DNA of 64,000 nt, taken from assembly GCA_014649555.1 (NCBI GenBank), contig BMTG01000017.1, positions 62,001-126,000 on the forward strand, given 5' to 3'. This stretch comes from Streptomyces globisporus. Lineage in GTDB: Bacteria > Actinomycetota > Actinomycetes > Streptomycetales > Streptomycetaceae. The notes beneath the pieces are model-generated. The model saw only the letters and a program-made list of their open reading frames with translations. It did no database searches and had not been told where the DNA came from. The position numbers and the translations under genes are program-made. This document shows positions 40,788 through 49,141 of this stretch, piece by piece (position 1 is the first letter of the stretch; each line of letters starts with the position of its first letter).

Positions 40788-41076
40788 ATGGTCACCCCGA
40801 TACTGATCGGGCTGCTGGGCGGACTGATCACCGTTGTCTCACCCTGCATCCTGCCCGTCCTGCCGGTGGTGTTCCTGGCGGGCGGCACCGGGAAGGGCGA
40901 GAACGCGGGCCAGCCGGCCCGGTCCCCCGGCACAGCCGGAGCCGGCGACGAAGACGATCAACGTGACCGGGTCGCCGACGCTGTACCGTCTCACCGACGA
41001 CGAGAACGCCCGCACCGCACGCCTCGAACTGCGCGTGGGCGAGGGCCTCCAGGCCTACGTCTTCACCTTCGGGTGA
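40788..41076 (+). pseudogene. dipZ: dipZ/ccdA remnant: both gene ends joined by an internal deletion
   Basis: ATG 40788 begins VTPILIGLLGGLITVVSPCI, then LPVLPVVFLAGG, the first helix of CcdA/DipZ with its conserved SPCILPVLP cysteine. After ~50 residues the frame is lost. In another frame, up to TGA 41074-41076, the DNA reads KTINVTGSPTLYRLTDDENA and VGEGLQAYVFTFG, which is the last ~40 residues of DipZ-type fusions (C-terminal beta domain, ending YxFTFG). The ~500 residues between, including the other helices and the thioredoxin domain, are gone; the join is near 40935-40960. The stump overlaps the 3' end of the lyase gene by 22 bases. Confidence 0.8.
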
Positions 41077-42611
41077 GCTTCGAGGGCCGGCCCCGCACCC
41101 GAGTCCGCCCACAGCTCGGCAAACCGGTCCAGCAGTCCGGCGGCCGTCGCCACGTCGTCCGTCAACGGCCGGTCGGCCGACTCCGCGTCGAGCACCGAGG
41201 CCGCCAGTTCGAAGGCGCGGCCGACGGGCAGTTCCGGGTCGAGGCGCAGTTCCCGCTGGCGCAACGCCCTTACGGCCGCGACGAGTTCGCACCCCACGAC
41301 GAGCCGGAACGCCTCGCAGGCCCGCAGGGTCTGCCGCGCTCCCAGCGAAGCGAAGCTGGCCTGCTCCTCGACGCCCCGCGAGAGCACGGCGTGCCCGAGC
41401 GAGGCGGGTGCGGAGTAGGCGCGCAGGTCGCCGAGGGCCGCCCCGGCCGCGTATTCGAGGATCATCACGCCCGAGGACGCGGGCTCGCCGTCCGCGAGGA
41501 AGGGGCGCAGCCGGGTGAAGCCCGGTTCGTTGAGGGTCGAGAGGCGGGAAGTGGAGAGCCGCGCCACCTGAGTGACCGCCAGCCTGAAGTGGTCGAGCGA
41601 CAGAGCGAGTTGGGCGAGGTAGAAACCGCCGTGGTGGTAGGCCGCCATGTCGTCGGCGGAGATCAGCGGGTTCTCGGCCGCCGCGTTGATCTCGACTTCG
41701 AGGACCCCTTCGAGCGCGTCCGCAGCATCGTGCGCGGGGCCGTGGATCTGCGGCAGACAGCGGAAGCCGTACGGGTCCTGGATCCGGCCGAGCGGGGGTG
41801 TCGGGCGGTCGGGGGCGCCGAGCAGCAGCCGCATCCGCTCGGCGACCGCGGACGAACCGGCGTGCCGCCGCGCCTCGTGGACGGGCAGCGCGTAGGCCTC
41901 GTAGCTGCCGTCGATCGCCATCAGGGAGAGGGCCGCCACCACCTGGGTGGCGGCGATCAGGGCACGCAGTTCGTGCAGGGCGAGGGCGGACTGGCCGAGG
42001 GTGAGGGCGTTGCTGCTGATCAGCGCGAGGGCGTCGTTGTTGTCGAGCGGCTGTGGTTCGGGGGCGGTCCCCGCGCCCTGCCAGGGGTGTTCGCCCGCCA
42101 GCGCCAGGCCCATCTGGGCGAGCGCCGCGATGTCGCCGGTGCCGACCGAGCCGAGGGCGTTGACCTTCGGGTGGGCGCCCGTCTCCAGCGCGTCGCAGAG
42201 CGCGGTGACGACGGTGGGGCGCAGCCCGGCACCGCCCGCGAGGAGCTGGTTGGCGCGGACGGCGAGCATGGCGCGGACCTGCCGCGCGGGAAGCTCCTCG
42301 CCGATCGCTCCGGCGTGGCTGCGCAGCAGGCGCAGTCCGTGGTCGGCGGCCGCCTCGGTGGGCACGGACTCATTCCGGTTCGCGCCGACGCCGGTGGAGC
42401 GGCCGTAGACGCGACCCCAGGAGGCGATCTCCCGCGCGGCGTCCCACGAGGCTTCGACGCGCTTCAGGCCCTCGGCCGCCGGAACGGGCCTGGCGACGGA
42501 TTCGGCCATGCGTACGACATCTGGGACCATCAGGCGGCGGCCGTCGAGGATGACGACCGCATCGTTGTCATCAGCCACCCTGTCCGCGATATGAGACGAC
42601 ATCAGGTGCAT
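41055..42611 (-). CDS. HAL/PAL-superfamily lyase lacking the Ala-Ser-Gly MIO triad
   Basis: 518 residues, the normal length for histidine ammonia-lyase. Family landmarks: Tyr69 in VYGRSTGVGANRNES, the helix SHAGAIGEELPARQVRAMLA, the Asn-rich LDNNDALALISSNALTLGQS, PQIHGPAHDA, and EINAAAENPL. At the cofactor loop the family sequence GSVGASGDLAPL is replaced by GSVGTGDIAAL (residues 154-164): one residue shorter, with Gly157-Thr158-Gly159 where Ala-Ser-Gly should cyclise to MIO. Normal MIO formation is therefore unlikely. It lies divergent from an OpuC-type quaternary-amine importer, with a 140-base gap. Ergothionase, which removes trimethylamine from ergothioneine without MIO, belongs to this superfamily, so a betaine-type substrate is a fair hypothesis. 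Confidence 0.8.
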   Translation of the reverse strand: MHLMSSHIADRVADDNDAVVILDGRRLMVPDVVRMAESVARPVPAAEGLKRVEASWDAAREIASWGRVYGRSTGVGANRNESVPTEAAADHGLRLLRSHAGAIGEELPARQVRAMLAVRANQLLAGGAGLRPTVVTALCDALETGAHPKVNALGSVGTGDIAALAQMGLALAGEHPWQGAGTAPEPQPLDNNDALALISSNALTLGQSALALHELRALIAATQVVAALSLMAIDGSYEAYALPVHEARRHAGSSAVAERMRLLLGAPDRPTPPLGRIQDPYGFRCLPQIHGPAHDAADALEGVLEVEINAAAENPLISADDMAAYHHGGFYLAQLALSLDHFRLAVTQVARLSTSRLSTLNEPGFTRLRPFLADGEPASSGVMILEYAAGAALGDLRAYSAPASLGHAVLSRGVEEQASFASLGARQTLRACEAFRLVVGCELVAAVRALRQRELRLDPELPVGRAFELAASVLDAESADRPLTDDVATAAGLLDRFAELWADSGAGPALEAHPKVKT

Positions 42612-42753
42612 TTCCTCCCCTGTCGGACGTTCCGTCTTGCCCTGCGGCCGGCCGTAACCAGGGATTTACGCCCGGGTGGCGACGACCTATTGACAATCTA
42701 TTCAGCCACCGAGAACTCTGCATGATGATATGCAGCCGGGCAAGGGACTCCTC

Positions 42754-43803
42754 ATGATCCAATTCGACAAGGCCCACAAGCCCTTCCCGAACGGCACGAC
42801 CGCGGTGCACGACCTCACGCTCGACCTGCCGGAAGGGGGCGTGACCGTCCTCGTCGGATCTTCCGGTTGCGGCAAGACGACCACGCTCCGGATGATCAAC
42901 CGGATGGTCGAGCCGACCTCCGGGTCGATCCGGGTGGGCGGCAAGGACGTCCTGGAGCAGGACGCCGCCAAGCTGCGCCGCTCCATCGGTTACGTGATCC
43001 AGCAGGCCGGGCTCTTCCCGCACCGCACCGTCCTGGACAACATCGCGACCGTACCGCTGCTGCTCGGCTGGGGCCGCAGGAAGGCACGGGCGCGGGCGGT
43101 GGAACTGCTGGAGACGGTCGGCCTCGCCGCAGACGCGGGGAAACGCTACCCGCACCAGCTCTCGGGCGGTCAGCAGCAGCGCGTCGGGGTGGCCCGCGCA
43201 CTCGCCGCGGACCCTCCGGTCCTCCTGATGGACGAGCCCTTCGGTGCCGTCGACCCGGTGGTCCGCACCCAGCTCCAGGACGAACTGCTCCGCCTTCAGC
43301 GTGAGTTGAACAAGACCATTGTCTTCGTCACGCACGACATCGACGAGGCCGTGCGCCTCGGGGACCGCATAGCCGTCTTCCGTACCGGCGGCCATCTCGT
43401 CCAGTGCGCCTCCCCCGCCGAACTGCTGGCCCGCCCGGCGGACGCGTTCGTCGCGGACTTCCTGGGCGCCGAGCGCGGTCTGAAGCTGCTGTCCCTCACG
43501 ACGCTCGAAGAGGTCGCCCAGGGACCCGCGCCCGAAGGCGCCCGCTGGCAGCTGACCCTGGACGCCGGCCGCAGACCGCTGGCCTGGCGCGACAGCGAGA
43601 GCAAGGGCGAGGCGGAGATACCCGTCCGACCCCTGCGGGACAGCGACTCGCTGCTCTCCGCGCTCAACGAGTCGATCGCCGCGCCGAGCGGCCTGGTCGC
43701 CCGGGTCGACGCGGACGGCGTCCTCACCGGCGTCACCTCCCGCGAGGACATCCACGCCCGCGCCGGCCAGGTGCACAGCGCGGCGAGCACGGTGGCGGCG
43801 TGA
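42754..43803 (+). CDS. Quaternary-amine ABC transporter ATPase (OpuCA/ProV-like)
   Basis: 349 residues. ABC motifs: Walker A GSSGCGKTT, Q-loop VIQQAGLFPH, signature LSGGQQQRVGVARAL, Walker B PVLLMDEPFGAVDP, and the switch His in FVTHDIDEA. The C-terminal ~100 residues hold only one CBS-like half (SLLSALNESIAAPSGLVARV, DGVLTGVTSREDI), whereas typical OpuCA has a pair that senses ionic strength. ATG 42754 is chosen over ATG 42730 since AAGG lies upstream and the family starts MIxFxxxxK. It energises import of betaines, choline or a related cation, by family. It heads the opuC-type operon and is divergent from the unusual lyase. Confidence 0.9.
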   Translation: MIQFDKAHKPFPNGTTAVHDLTLDLPEGGVTVLVGSSGCGKTTTLRMINRMVEPTSGSIRVGGKDVLEQDAAKLRRSIGYVIQQAGLFPHRTVLDNIATVPLLLGWGRRKARARAVELLETVGLAADAGKRYPHQLSGGQQQRVGVARALAADPPVLLMDEPFGAVDPVVRTQLQDELLRLQRELNKTIVFVTHDIDEAVRLGDRIAVFRTGGHLVQCASPAELLARPADAFVADFLGAERGLKLLSLTTLEEVAQGPAPEGARWQLTLDAGRRPLAWRDSESKGEAEIPVRPLRDSDSLLSALNESIAAPSGLVARVDADGVLTGVTSREDIHARAGQVHSAASTVAA

Positions 43804-44450
43804 GTGTCGACTGGTCGTGGATAGCCGACCACACCGACGATCTCACCACCCTGACGCTCTCCCACCTCCAGGCCGCGCTGACCGCCGTCCTCCTCGGCCT
43901 GCTGATCTCGCTCCCTCTGGCCGTGCTGGCCCACCGGGTACGCCGGCTGCGCGGGCTGCTCCTCGGTCTGTCGAACGTCCTGTTCACCATCCCGTCCATC
44001 GCGGTGTTCGTGCTCCTCCTCCCGGTCAGCGGGCTGACCCGGACGACCACCGTCATCGGCCTGACGATCTACACGCTCGTCGTGCTCCTGCGGAACACCG
44101 TCGAGGGCCTGGACTCCGTCCCCACCCGGACGAAGGAGGCCGCGAAGGCCATGGGCACCCGGCCGCTGCGCACCCTGCTCACCGTCGAACTGCCCCTCGC
44201 GCTGCCCGTGATCATGGCGGGGGTACGGATCGCGACGGTGATGGCGATCTCCCTGGTCTCCGTGACCACGTACATCGGCGACGGCGGGCTCGGGCAGCTG
44301 TTCACCGACGGATTCCAGCGCAACTTCCCCACCCCCGTCATCGTCGGCGTCGTCCTGACCCTGCTCCTGGCGCTCGTCGCGGACGCGCTGCTCGTCACCC
44401 TCCAGTACGTCCTGACGCCGTGGAACCGCCGGCAGAAGCAGGGGGCCTGA
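43800..44450 (+). CDS. Quaternary-amine ABC transporter permease 1 (OpuCB-like)
   Basis: 216 residues from a GTG overlapping the ATPase stop (GTGA). There are five to six membrane helices and the OpuC permease motifs: LGLSNVLFTIPSIAVFVLLL, EGLDSVPTRTKEAAKAMGTR and the EAA loop PLRTLLTVELPLALPVIMAG, which contacts the ATPase. The end is RRQKQGA. Together with the second permease it forms the membrane channel. The operon order ATPase-permease-permease-binding protein is that of OpuC/BilE-type systems. Confidence 0.9.
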   Translation: MSVDWSWIADHTDDLTTLTLSHLQAALTAVLLGLLISLPLAVLAHRVRRLRGLLLGLSNVLFTIPSIAVFVLLLPVSGLTRTTTVIGLTIYTLVVLLRNTVEGLDSVPTRTKEAAKAMGTRPLRTLLTVELPLALPVIMAGVRIATVMAISLVSVTTYIGDGGLGQLFTDGFQRNFPTPVIVGVVLTLLLALVADALLVTLQYVLTPWNRRQKQGA

Positions 44451-44453
44451 ACC

Positions 44454-45125
44454 GTGTACGAACTCCTCAAGGGCCTCGGCTCCTGGCTGGTCGGGGCGGA
44501 GCAGTGGACCGGCTCCGACGGCATCGGCCACCGGCTCGCCGAGCACCTCCAGTACTCCCTGCTCGCCACGCTCGTCGCAGCCGCCATCGCCCTGCCGGTC
44601 GGTCTGCTCATCGGCCACACCGGACGCGGCGCGTTCGTCGCGATCAACCTGTCGAGTTTCGGCCGGGCGCTGCCCACGGTCGGTCTCGTGGTCCTCGTCT
44701 TCCTCGCCAGCGGTCTGTCGATGTGGCCGGTCTACATCGCGCTGGTGGCGCTCGCGGTCCCGTCCATCGTGACCAACACGTACGCCGGGATGACGGCGGT
44801 CGACCCGGAGGTGCGGGACGCGGCGCGCGGCCAGGGCATGCGCTGGTACCAGGTGCTCTTCCAGGTCGAACTGCCCCTGGCGCTCCCTCTGATCATGACC
44901 GGGCTGCGGCTCGCGCTCATCCAGGTCGTCGCGACGGCGACCATCGCCGCGTACGTCTCCTTCGGCGGGCTCGGCCGGTACGTCTTCGACGGGCTCGCCC
45001 AGCGCGACCTCGTGCAGGTCCTCGGCGGGGCCGTGCTCGTGGCGCTCGTCGCCGTCGTCCTCGACCTCGCGCTCTCCGCCCTCCAGCGCTTCCTCTTCCG
45101 CCACCGCCCCGCCCCGCAGTCCTAG
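44454..45125 (+). CDS. Quaternary-amine ABC transporter permease 2 (OpuCD-like)
   Basis: 223 residues from the GTG at 44454, 3 bases after the previous stop. Membrane helices include LQYSLLATLVAAAIALPVGL, SSFGRALPTVGLVVLVFLAS, YIALVALAVPSIVTNTYAGM. The EAA loop is DPEVRDAARGQGMRWYQVLF then QVELPLALPLIMTGLR, and the late helix IAAYVSFGGLGRYVFDGLAQ is typical of this permease class. It pairs with permease 1. The two are similar in their second halves, as expected for a duplicated pair. Confidence 0.9.
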   Translation: MYELLKGLGSWLVGAEQWTGSDGIGHRLAEHLQYSLLATLVAAAIALPVGLLIGHTGRGAFVAINLSSFGRALPTVGLVVLVFLASGLSMWPVYIALVALAVPSIVTNTYAGMTAVDPEVRDAARGQGMRWYQVLFQVELPLALPLIMTGLRLALIQVVATATIAAYVSFGGLGRYVFDGLAQRDLVQVLGGAVLVALVAVVLDLALSALQRFLFRHRPAPQS

Positions 45126-45138
45126 GAGCCAGCCCCTC

Positions 45139-46098
45139 ATGAACCGCGAGAACCGCATCAACCGCATGAACCGCAGGGCTCTCCTCGGCGGGCTCTTCGC
45201 CGCCGCCACCGTCCCCGCGCTCGCCTCGTGCAGCAGCGGCATCACCTCTCTCGAAGGTGACGGGGCCGGGGGCGGTGGCGGCGGCTCCAGCAAGGGCGGC
45301 GTCACCATCGGCACCGCCAACTTCACCGAGAACCAGGTCCTCGGGTACCTCTACGCCGCCGCGCTCGAAGCGGCCGGGGTGAAGACCACCGTCCGTCCCA
45401 ACCTGGGCACCCGCGAGATCCTCATCCCCGCACTCAAGGGCGGCGACATCGATCTGCTGCCGGAGTACCAGGGCGCGCTGCTGCACTACCTCGACACCAA
45501 GGCCACGGCCACCGAGGAGGGCACGATGCAGAACGCCCTCGCGATGCTCCTGCCGCGCGGCCTGCAGATCCTCCCGTACGGCGAGGCGGAGAACGCCGAC
45601 GCCTTCGCGGTGACCAGGGAGACCGCCGACGAGTACGGCCTGAAGTCGCTGGCCGACCTGGCGAAGCACAACGGCAAGCTCGTCATCGGCGCGGCCCCCG
45701 AGGTCAAGAAGCGCACGGTGGGCTCGGTGGGCCTCAAGGAGGTGTACGGCGTCGAGTTCAAGGAGTTCAAGTCTCTCGACTCCTCGGGCCCGTTGGTCAA
45801 GGGAGCCCTGAAGAAGGGCGATGTGGACGTGGCGAACCTGTTCACCACCGACACCGACATCGCCGCCGAGGGCTGGGTGGTCCTCACCGACCCGAAGAAC
45901 CTCATCCCCGGCCAGCACGTCGTCCCGCTGATCGCCGACCGCAAGGCCGACTCGACGGTCCGCAAGGCGCTCGCCCGGCTCGGGTCCGTGCTGACGACGA
46001 AGGACCTCACCGAGCTGAACCGCCTGGTGGACAAGGACCGGAAGGACCCCGAGGACGTCGCGTACGACTGGGCGGCGCTCCACGGCATCAAGAAGTAG
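45139..46098 (+). CDS. Lipoprotein substrate-binding protein of the quaternary-amine transporter (OpuCC-like)
   Basis: 319 residues. The leader has NRRALLGGLFAAATVPALASC with lipobox LASC (Cys31) and twin arginines ahead of the hydrophobic part, so Tat export and lipid anchoring are likely. A Gly/Ser linker leads to the OpuAC-type fold: VTIGTANFTENQVLGYLYAA, LGTREILIPALKGGDIDLLP, EYQGALLHYLD, then LFTTDTDIAAEGWVVLTDPK. Tyr and Phe residues needed for an aromatic cage around a trimethylammonium group are present (for example EYQGAL). The ligand cannot be fixed from this; glycine betaine, choline, carnitine and ergothioneine are family options. Confidence 0.9.
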   Translation: MNRENRINRMNRRALLGGLFAAATVPALASCSSGITSLEGDGAGGGGGGSSKGGVTIGTANFTENQVLGYLYAAALEAAGVKTTVRPNLGTREILIPALKGGDIDLLPEYQGALLHYLDTKATATEEGTMQNALAMLLPRGLQILPYGEAENADAFAVTRETADEYGLKSLADLAKHNGKLVIGAAPEVKKRTVGSVGLKEVYGVEFKEFKSLDSSGPLVKGALKKGDVDVANLFTTDTDIAAEGWVVLTDPKNLIPGQHVVPLIADRKADSTVRKALARLGSVLTTKDLTELNRLVDKDRKDPEDVAYDWAALHGIKK

Positions 46099-46168
46099 CC
46101 GCTTCCGGCCCGGAGTCGGCGGGCCGGACAGGCAGCACCACACCACCGAGAGACCAGGGAGCCGCAGC

Positions 46169-47578
46169 ATGGCAGCCGAAGACCTGGTGGAGCGCCGCTC
46201 CATCGATGTCGTCCCGGACGACGAACGGCACGGGACCGCGTTCAGTCAGTTCACTCTCTGGCTCGGCGCCAACCTCCAGATCACGGCGGTGGTCACGGGC
46301 GCGCTGGCCGTCGTCTCCGGCGGTGACGTGGTGTGGTCGGTCGTCGGCCTGCTGCTGGGCAATCTGCTCGGCGGCGCGGTCATGGCCCTGCACTCCGCGC
46401 AGGGCCCGAAGCTGGGTCTGCCCCAGATGATCCAGTCCCGGGCCCAGTTCGGGGTGAAGGGCGCGGTCGTCCCGCTGCTGCTGGTCATCCTCATGTACGT
46501 AGGGTTCTTCGCGAGCGGCAGCGTGCTGGCCGGCCAGGCGACGGCCCGGCTCATGCACACGGACGACACGGCCGGCATCGTCGTCTTCGCGGTGGTGACG
46601 GCCGTCATGGCGGCGGTCGGCTACCGGATCATCCACACCCTGGGGCGGGTGGCGAGCGTGATCTGCGCGCTGGCCTTCGTCTATCTGGGCATCCGCCTGC
46701 TGGACCGGATCGACCTCTCGGCGCTGCTCGGCGACGCCCACTTCGACCTGCCGATGTTCCTGCTGGCGGTGTCGCTCTCGGCGTCCTGGCAGCTGGCCTT
46801 CGGACCGTACGTCGCGGACTACTCGCGCTATCTGCCGCGTACGACGCCGGGGCGGTCCACGTTCTGGTGGACGCTGTCGGGGTCGGCCATCGGCTCGCAG
46901 TGGTCGATGACGTTCGGGGTGCTCGTGGCGGCGACCGCCGGGGACGCCTTCCTCACGGACCAGGTCGGCTATGTGGTCGGCCTCGGCGGCGCGGGGCTGA
47001 TCGCGTCGTTCCTCTACTTCGTGATCGCGCTGGGCAAACTGACCATCAATGTGCTGAACACGTACGGCGGGTTCATGTCGATGGTGACGAGCATCAGCGG
47101 ATTCCGGGGTCAGCGGACGCTGTCGCAGCGTGGCCGGGCCGTGTACATCGGGCTCATCATGGTGGCGGGGACAGCACTGGCGCTGCTGGGCAAGGACAGC
47201 TTCCTGACGTCGTTCAAGGACTTCCTGCTGTTCCTGCTGACGTTCTTCACCCCGTGGTCGGCGATCAACCTGGTCGACTACTACCTGATCTCACGGGAGC
47301 GGTACGACATCCCGGCGCTCTCCGACCCCCGGGGCCGCTACGGCGCCTGGCGCTGGGACGCGCTCACCGTCTACGGGATCGGCGTCCTCGCCCAACTCCC
47401 TTTCCTGGTGACGCACTTCTACACGGGCCCGCTGGTGGAACCGCTGGGCGGCGCGGACGTCTCCTGGATCGTCGGCCTCGTGGTCCCGGCGGCCCTTTAC
47501 TGGCTGCTGGCCCGCCGGGACACCCAACACATCCCCGAGGAAACGGTGTACGTCCTCGCCTCACCGCGCGAGCGGTGA
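46169..47578 (+). CDS. NCS1-family permease (purine/cytosine type)
   Basis: 469 residues with about 12 membrane helices. NCS1 landmarks include FTLWLGANLQITAVVTGALA, GPKLGLPQMIQSRAQFGVKG, SWQLAFGPYVADYSRYLPRT, TINVLNTYGGFMSMVTSISG and TFFTPWSAINLVDYYLISRE. Members import cytosine, allantoin, hydantoins or vitamins with Na+ or H+. It follows the OpuC-type operon by 70 bases on the same strand and may be co-transcribed. Both Tat-exported amidohydrolases at 4-7 kb act on similar ring compounds but are too far away to assume a link. A long hairpin terminator follows. Confidence 0.88.
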   Translation: MAAEDLVERRSIDVVPDDERHGTAFSQFTLWLGANLQITAVVTGALAVVSGGDVVWSVVGLLLGNLLGGAVMALHSAQGPKLGLPQMIQSRAQFGVKGAVVPLLLVILMYVGFFASGSVLAGQATARLMHTDDTAGIVVFAVVTAVMAAVGYRIIHTLGRVASVICALAFVYLGIRLLDRIDLSALLGDAHFDLPMFLLAVSLSASWQLAFGPYVADYSRYLPRTTPGRSTFWWTLSGSAIGSQWSMTFGVLVAATAGDAFLTDQVGYVVGLGGAGLIASFLYFVIALGKLTINVLNTYGGFMSMVTSISGFRGQRTLSQRGRAVYIGLIMVAGTALALLGKDSFLTSFKDFLLFLLTFFTPWSAINLVDYYLISRERYDIPALSDPRGRYGAWRWDALTVYGIGVLAQLPFLVTHFYTGPLVEPLGGADVSWIVGLVVPAALYWLLARRDTQHIPEETVYVLASPRER

Positions 47579-47592
47579 GGGAAGAACGGCGT

Positions 47593-47643
47593 GCACAGCG
47601 GGCGGGGCCCGACGCGTGATGCGTCGGGCCCCGCCCGCTGTGC
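47593..47643. terminator. Very strong bidirectional hairpin terminator
   Basis: Two perfectly complementary 23-base arms (47593-47615 and 47621-47643) surround the loop GTGAT. It lies between the convergent NCS1 permease and PRC-barrel genes, with 15 bases on each side. Its length and perfect pairing are unusual even among streptomycete terminators. Confidence 0.9.
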
Positions 47644-47658
47644 CTACGGCGCGAGAGA

Positions 47659-48012
47659 TCAGACGCGACGGTGACGGCCGTAGTACTCACCCGTCGTGCG
47701 GTGGAAGTCCGCGTCGCCGACGTGCTTGTCCTTGTCGAACTCCGGGGAGTCCTTGATCTGCTCCTTGGTGAGGTCGACGTAGATCTTCTTGTCGTCGTTG
47801 TCGACGCGGCTCACCGTGCCCGCCGGAAGCAGGACGTGCTTGCCGAAGATCCATACGCCGGTGTCGACGACCAGGTACGAGGACGTGACGTCGTCGGAGT
47901 GCTTGTCGACCTTGCCGATGCTGCCGTCCGTGGCCTCGACCTTGTAGCCGATCAGGTCGGTGCCGACGGTGTGACCGGCGGTCGGCTGGTATCCCCACAG
48001 GTTCTCGGACAT
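47659..48012 (-). CDS. PRC-barrel domain protein
   Basis: 117 residues from ATG 48012, with AAGGAG 6 bases upstream. The PRC-barrel half reads TVGTDLIGYKVEATDGSIGK, SYLVVDTGVWIFGKHVLLPA, GTVSRVDNDDKKIYVDLTKE. The C-terminal stretch EQIKDSPEFD...YYGRHRR is the usual companion segment in stress-related PRC-barrel proteins. No membrane segment is present. Such proteins are often induced by osmotic or general stress in actinomycetes; their molecular role is not settled. It is monocistronic, with 205 bases upstream that show no clear promoter. Confidence 0.88.
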   Translation of the reverse strand: MSENLWGYQPTAGHTVGTDLIGYKVEATDGSIGKVDKHSDDVTSSYLVVDTGVWIFGKHVLLPAGTVSRVDNDDKKIYVDLTKEQIKDSPEFDKDKHVGDADFHRTTGEYYGRHRRV

Positions 48013-48217
48013 AGGAAACTCCTTCGTTCGCACGGAATTGCATGAGGTATTCGAAGCGGTCGGCGGACGGTTGCCGGCGCCGGTTGGTCGTTGTCCGGGC
48101 GGGCTTTCCTTTTCCTCATCGACCGCTGACAGCCTCGTGCCCCTCCCTTTCCTCCGTATGTCCCCGAAATCGGTAGTTTTTCCATGGGTTCCGGGGGAAC
48201 TCGGCGGGCTCGTGCTC

Positions 48218-49141
48218 TCAGCCCAGCAGCGCCGCGACGGCGATGAGCGCCGGGACCGACAGCAGCGTGGACAGCAGGATGGAGTCCCGCGCGAACCGTT
48301 CGGCGACCCGGTAGTGCGAGGCGTACGTGAAGAGGTTCTGGGCTGCCGGGAGTGCCGCGATCACCACGACGTCCAGCAGCGCCTCGCCCCGCAGGTGGAA
48401 GAGGCCCGCGCCGACGGCCCAGGCGACGAGCGGCTGGGCGACGGTCTTCAGCAGGGCGGACAGGTACAGCGCACCCCGGTCCTCGCCGCGACCGGGCCGT
48501 TCGGCGCCGCGCAGGGATATCCCGAAGGCGAGGAGGACCGCGGGGACCGACATGTTGCCGATGAGGACGAGCGGTTCGAGCAGCGGGCCGGGCAGGGTCA
48601 GGCCGGACGCCGCCACCGCCACCCCGGACAGCGATCCGATCGCCATGGGGTTGCGCAGAGGGGTGGTCAGCCGCCGGAGGACCGACACGGGCTCCCCGGG
48701 GCGGCTGAGGTCGAGGACGGTCAGGGCCAGCGGGGTCATCACGATCTGCTGGAGCAGCAGGACCGGCGCGACGAGCGAGGCGTCGCCGAGGACGTACACG
48801 GCGATCGGAATGCCGAGGTTCCCGGCATTGACGTAGCTGGAGCACAGGGCGCCGATCGTGACCCGTCCGGCGTCCCAGCGCAGGAACGGCCCGGCCACCG
48901 CGATGAACACGACGGCGGCCGCACCCGTGGCGATGGCGGTGACCTGCAGACGCTGCGACAGGACGACGGAGAGGTCGGCGCCCGCGAGCATCGTGAAGAG
49001 CAGGGCCGGGGTCGCGACGTTGAAGGCGAGCCGGGTGAGCACGGCGCGGCCGTCCTGCCCGAGGTGTCCGCGGCGCCCTATGACGTACCCGACGGCGATG
49101 ACGGTGGCGATCACCGTGAATCCGGTGAGTACTCCCTGCAT
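48218..49141 (-). CDS. AEC-family (auxin efflux carrier type) transporter
   Basis: 307 residues with ten hydrophobic helices in two repeats. Family words: GFTVIATVIAVGYVIGRRGH, TRLAFNVATPALLFTMLA, SYVNAGNLGIPIAVYVLGDA, with the NxGNxG-like kink, then RNPMAIGSLSGVAVAASG, NMSVPAVLLAFGISLRG and ALPAAQNLFTYASHYRV. AEC proteins export malate and other organic acids or auxin-like anions. It is divergent from glpF over a 321-base region. No regulator gene adjoins it. The substrate is unknown. Confidence 0.88.
   Translation of the reverse strand: MQGVLTGFTVIATVIAVGYVIGRRGHLGQDGRAVLTRLAFNVATPALLFTMLAGADLSVVLSQRLQVTAIATGAAAVVFIAVAGPFLRWDAGRVTIGALCSSYVNAGNLGIPIAVYVLGDASLVAPVLLLQQIVMTPLALTVLDLSRPGEPVSVLRRLTTPLRNPMAIGSLSGVAVAASGLTLPGPLLEPLVLIGNMSVPAVLLAFGISLRGAERPGRGEDRGALYLSALLKTVAQPLVAWAVGAGLFHLRGEALLDVVVIAALPAAQNLFTYASHYRVAERFARDSILLSTLLSVPALIAVAALLG

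Noticed and set aside
42135-42143. The Gly-Thr-Gly in the lyase as a sequencing error for Ala-Ser-Gly
   Set aside because: Reaching ASG would need an inserted codon plus substitutions, and the surrounding frame is intact; a real variant is the simpler reading.
42691-42720. TTGACA as a -35 box for the opuC-type operon
   Set aside because: No acceptable TANNNT -10 lies 16-18 bases downstream; the best words are GAACTC and AACTCT.
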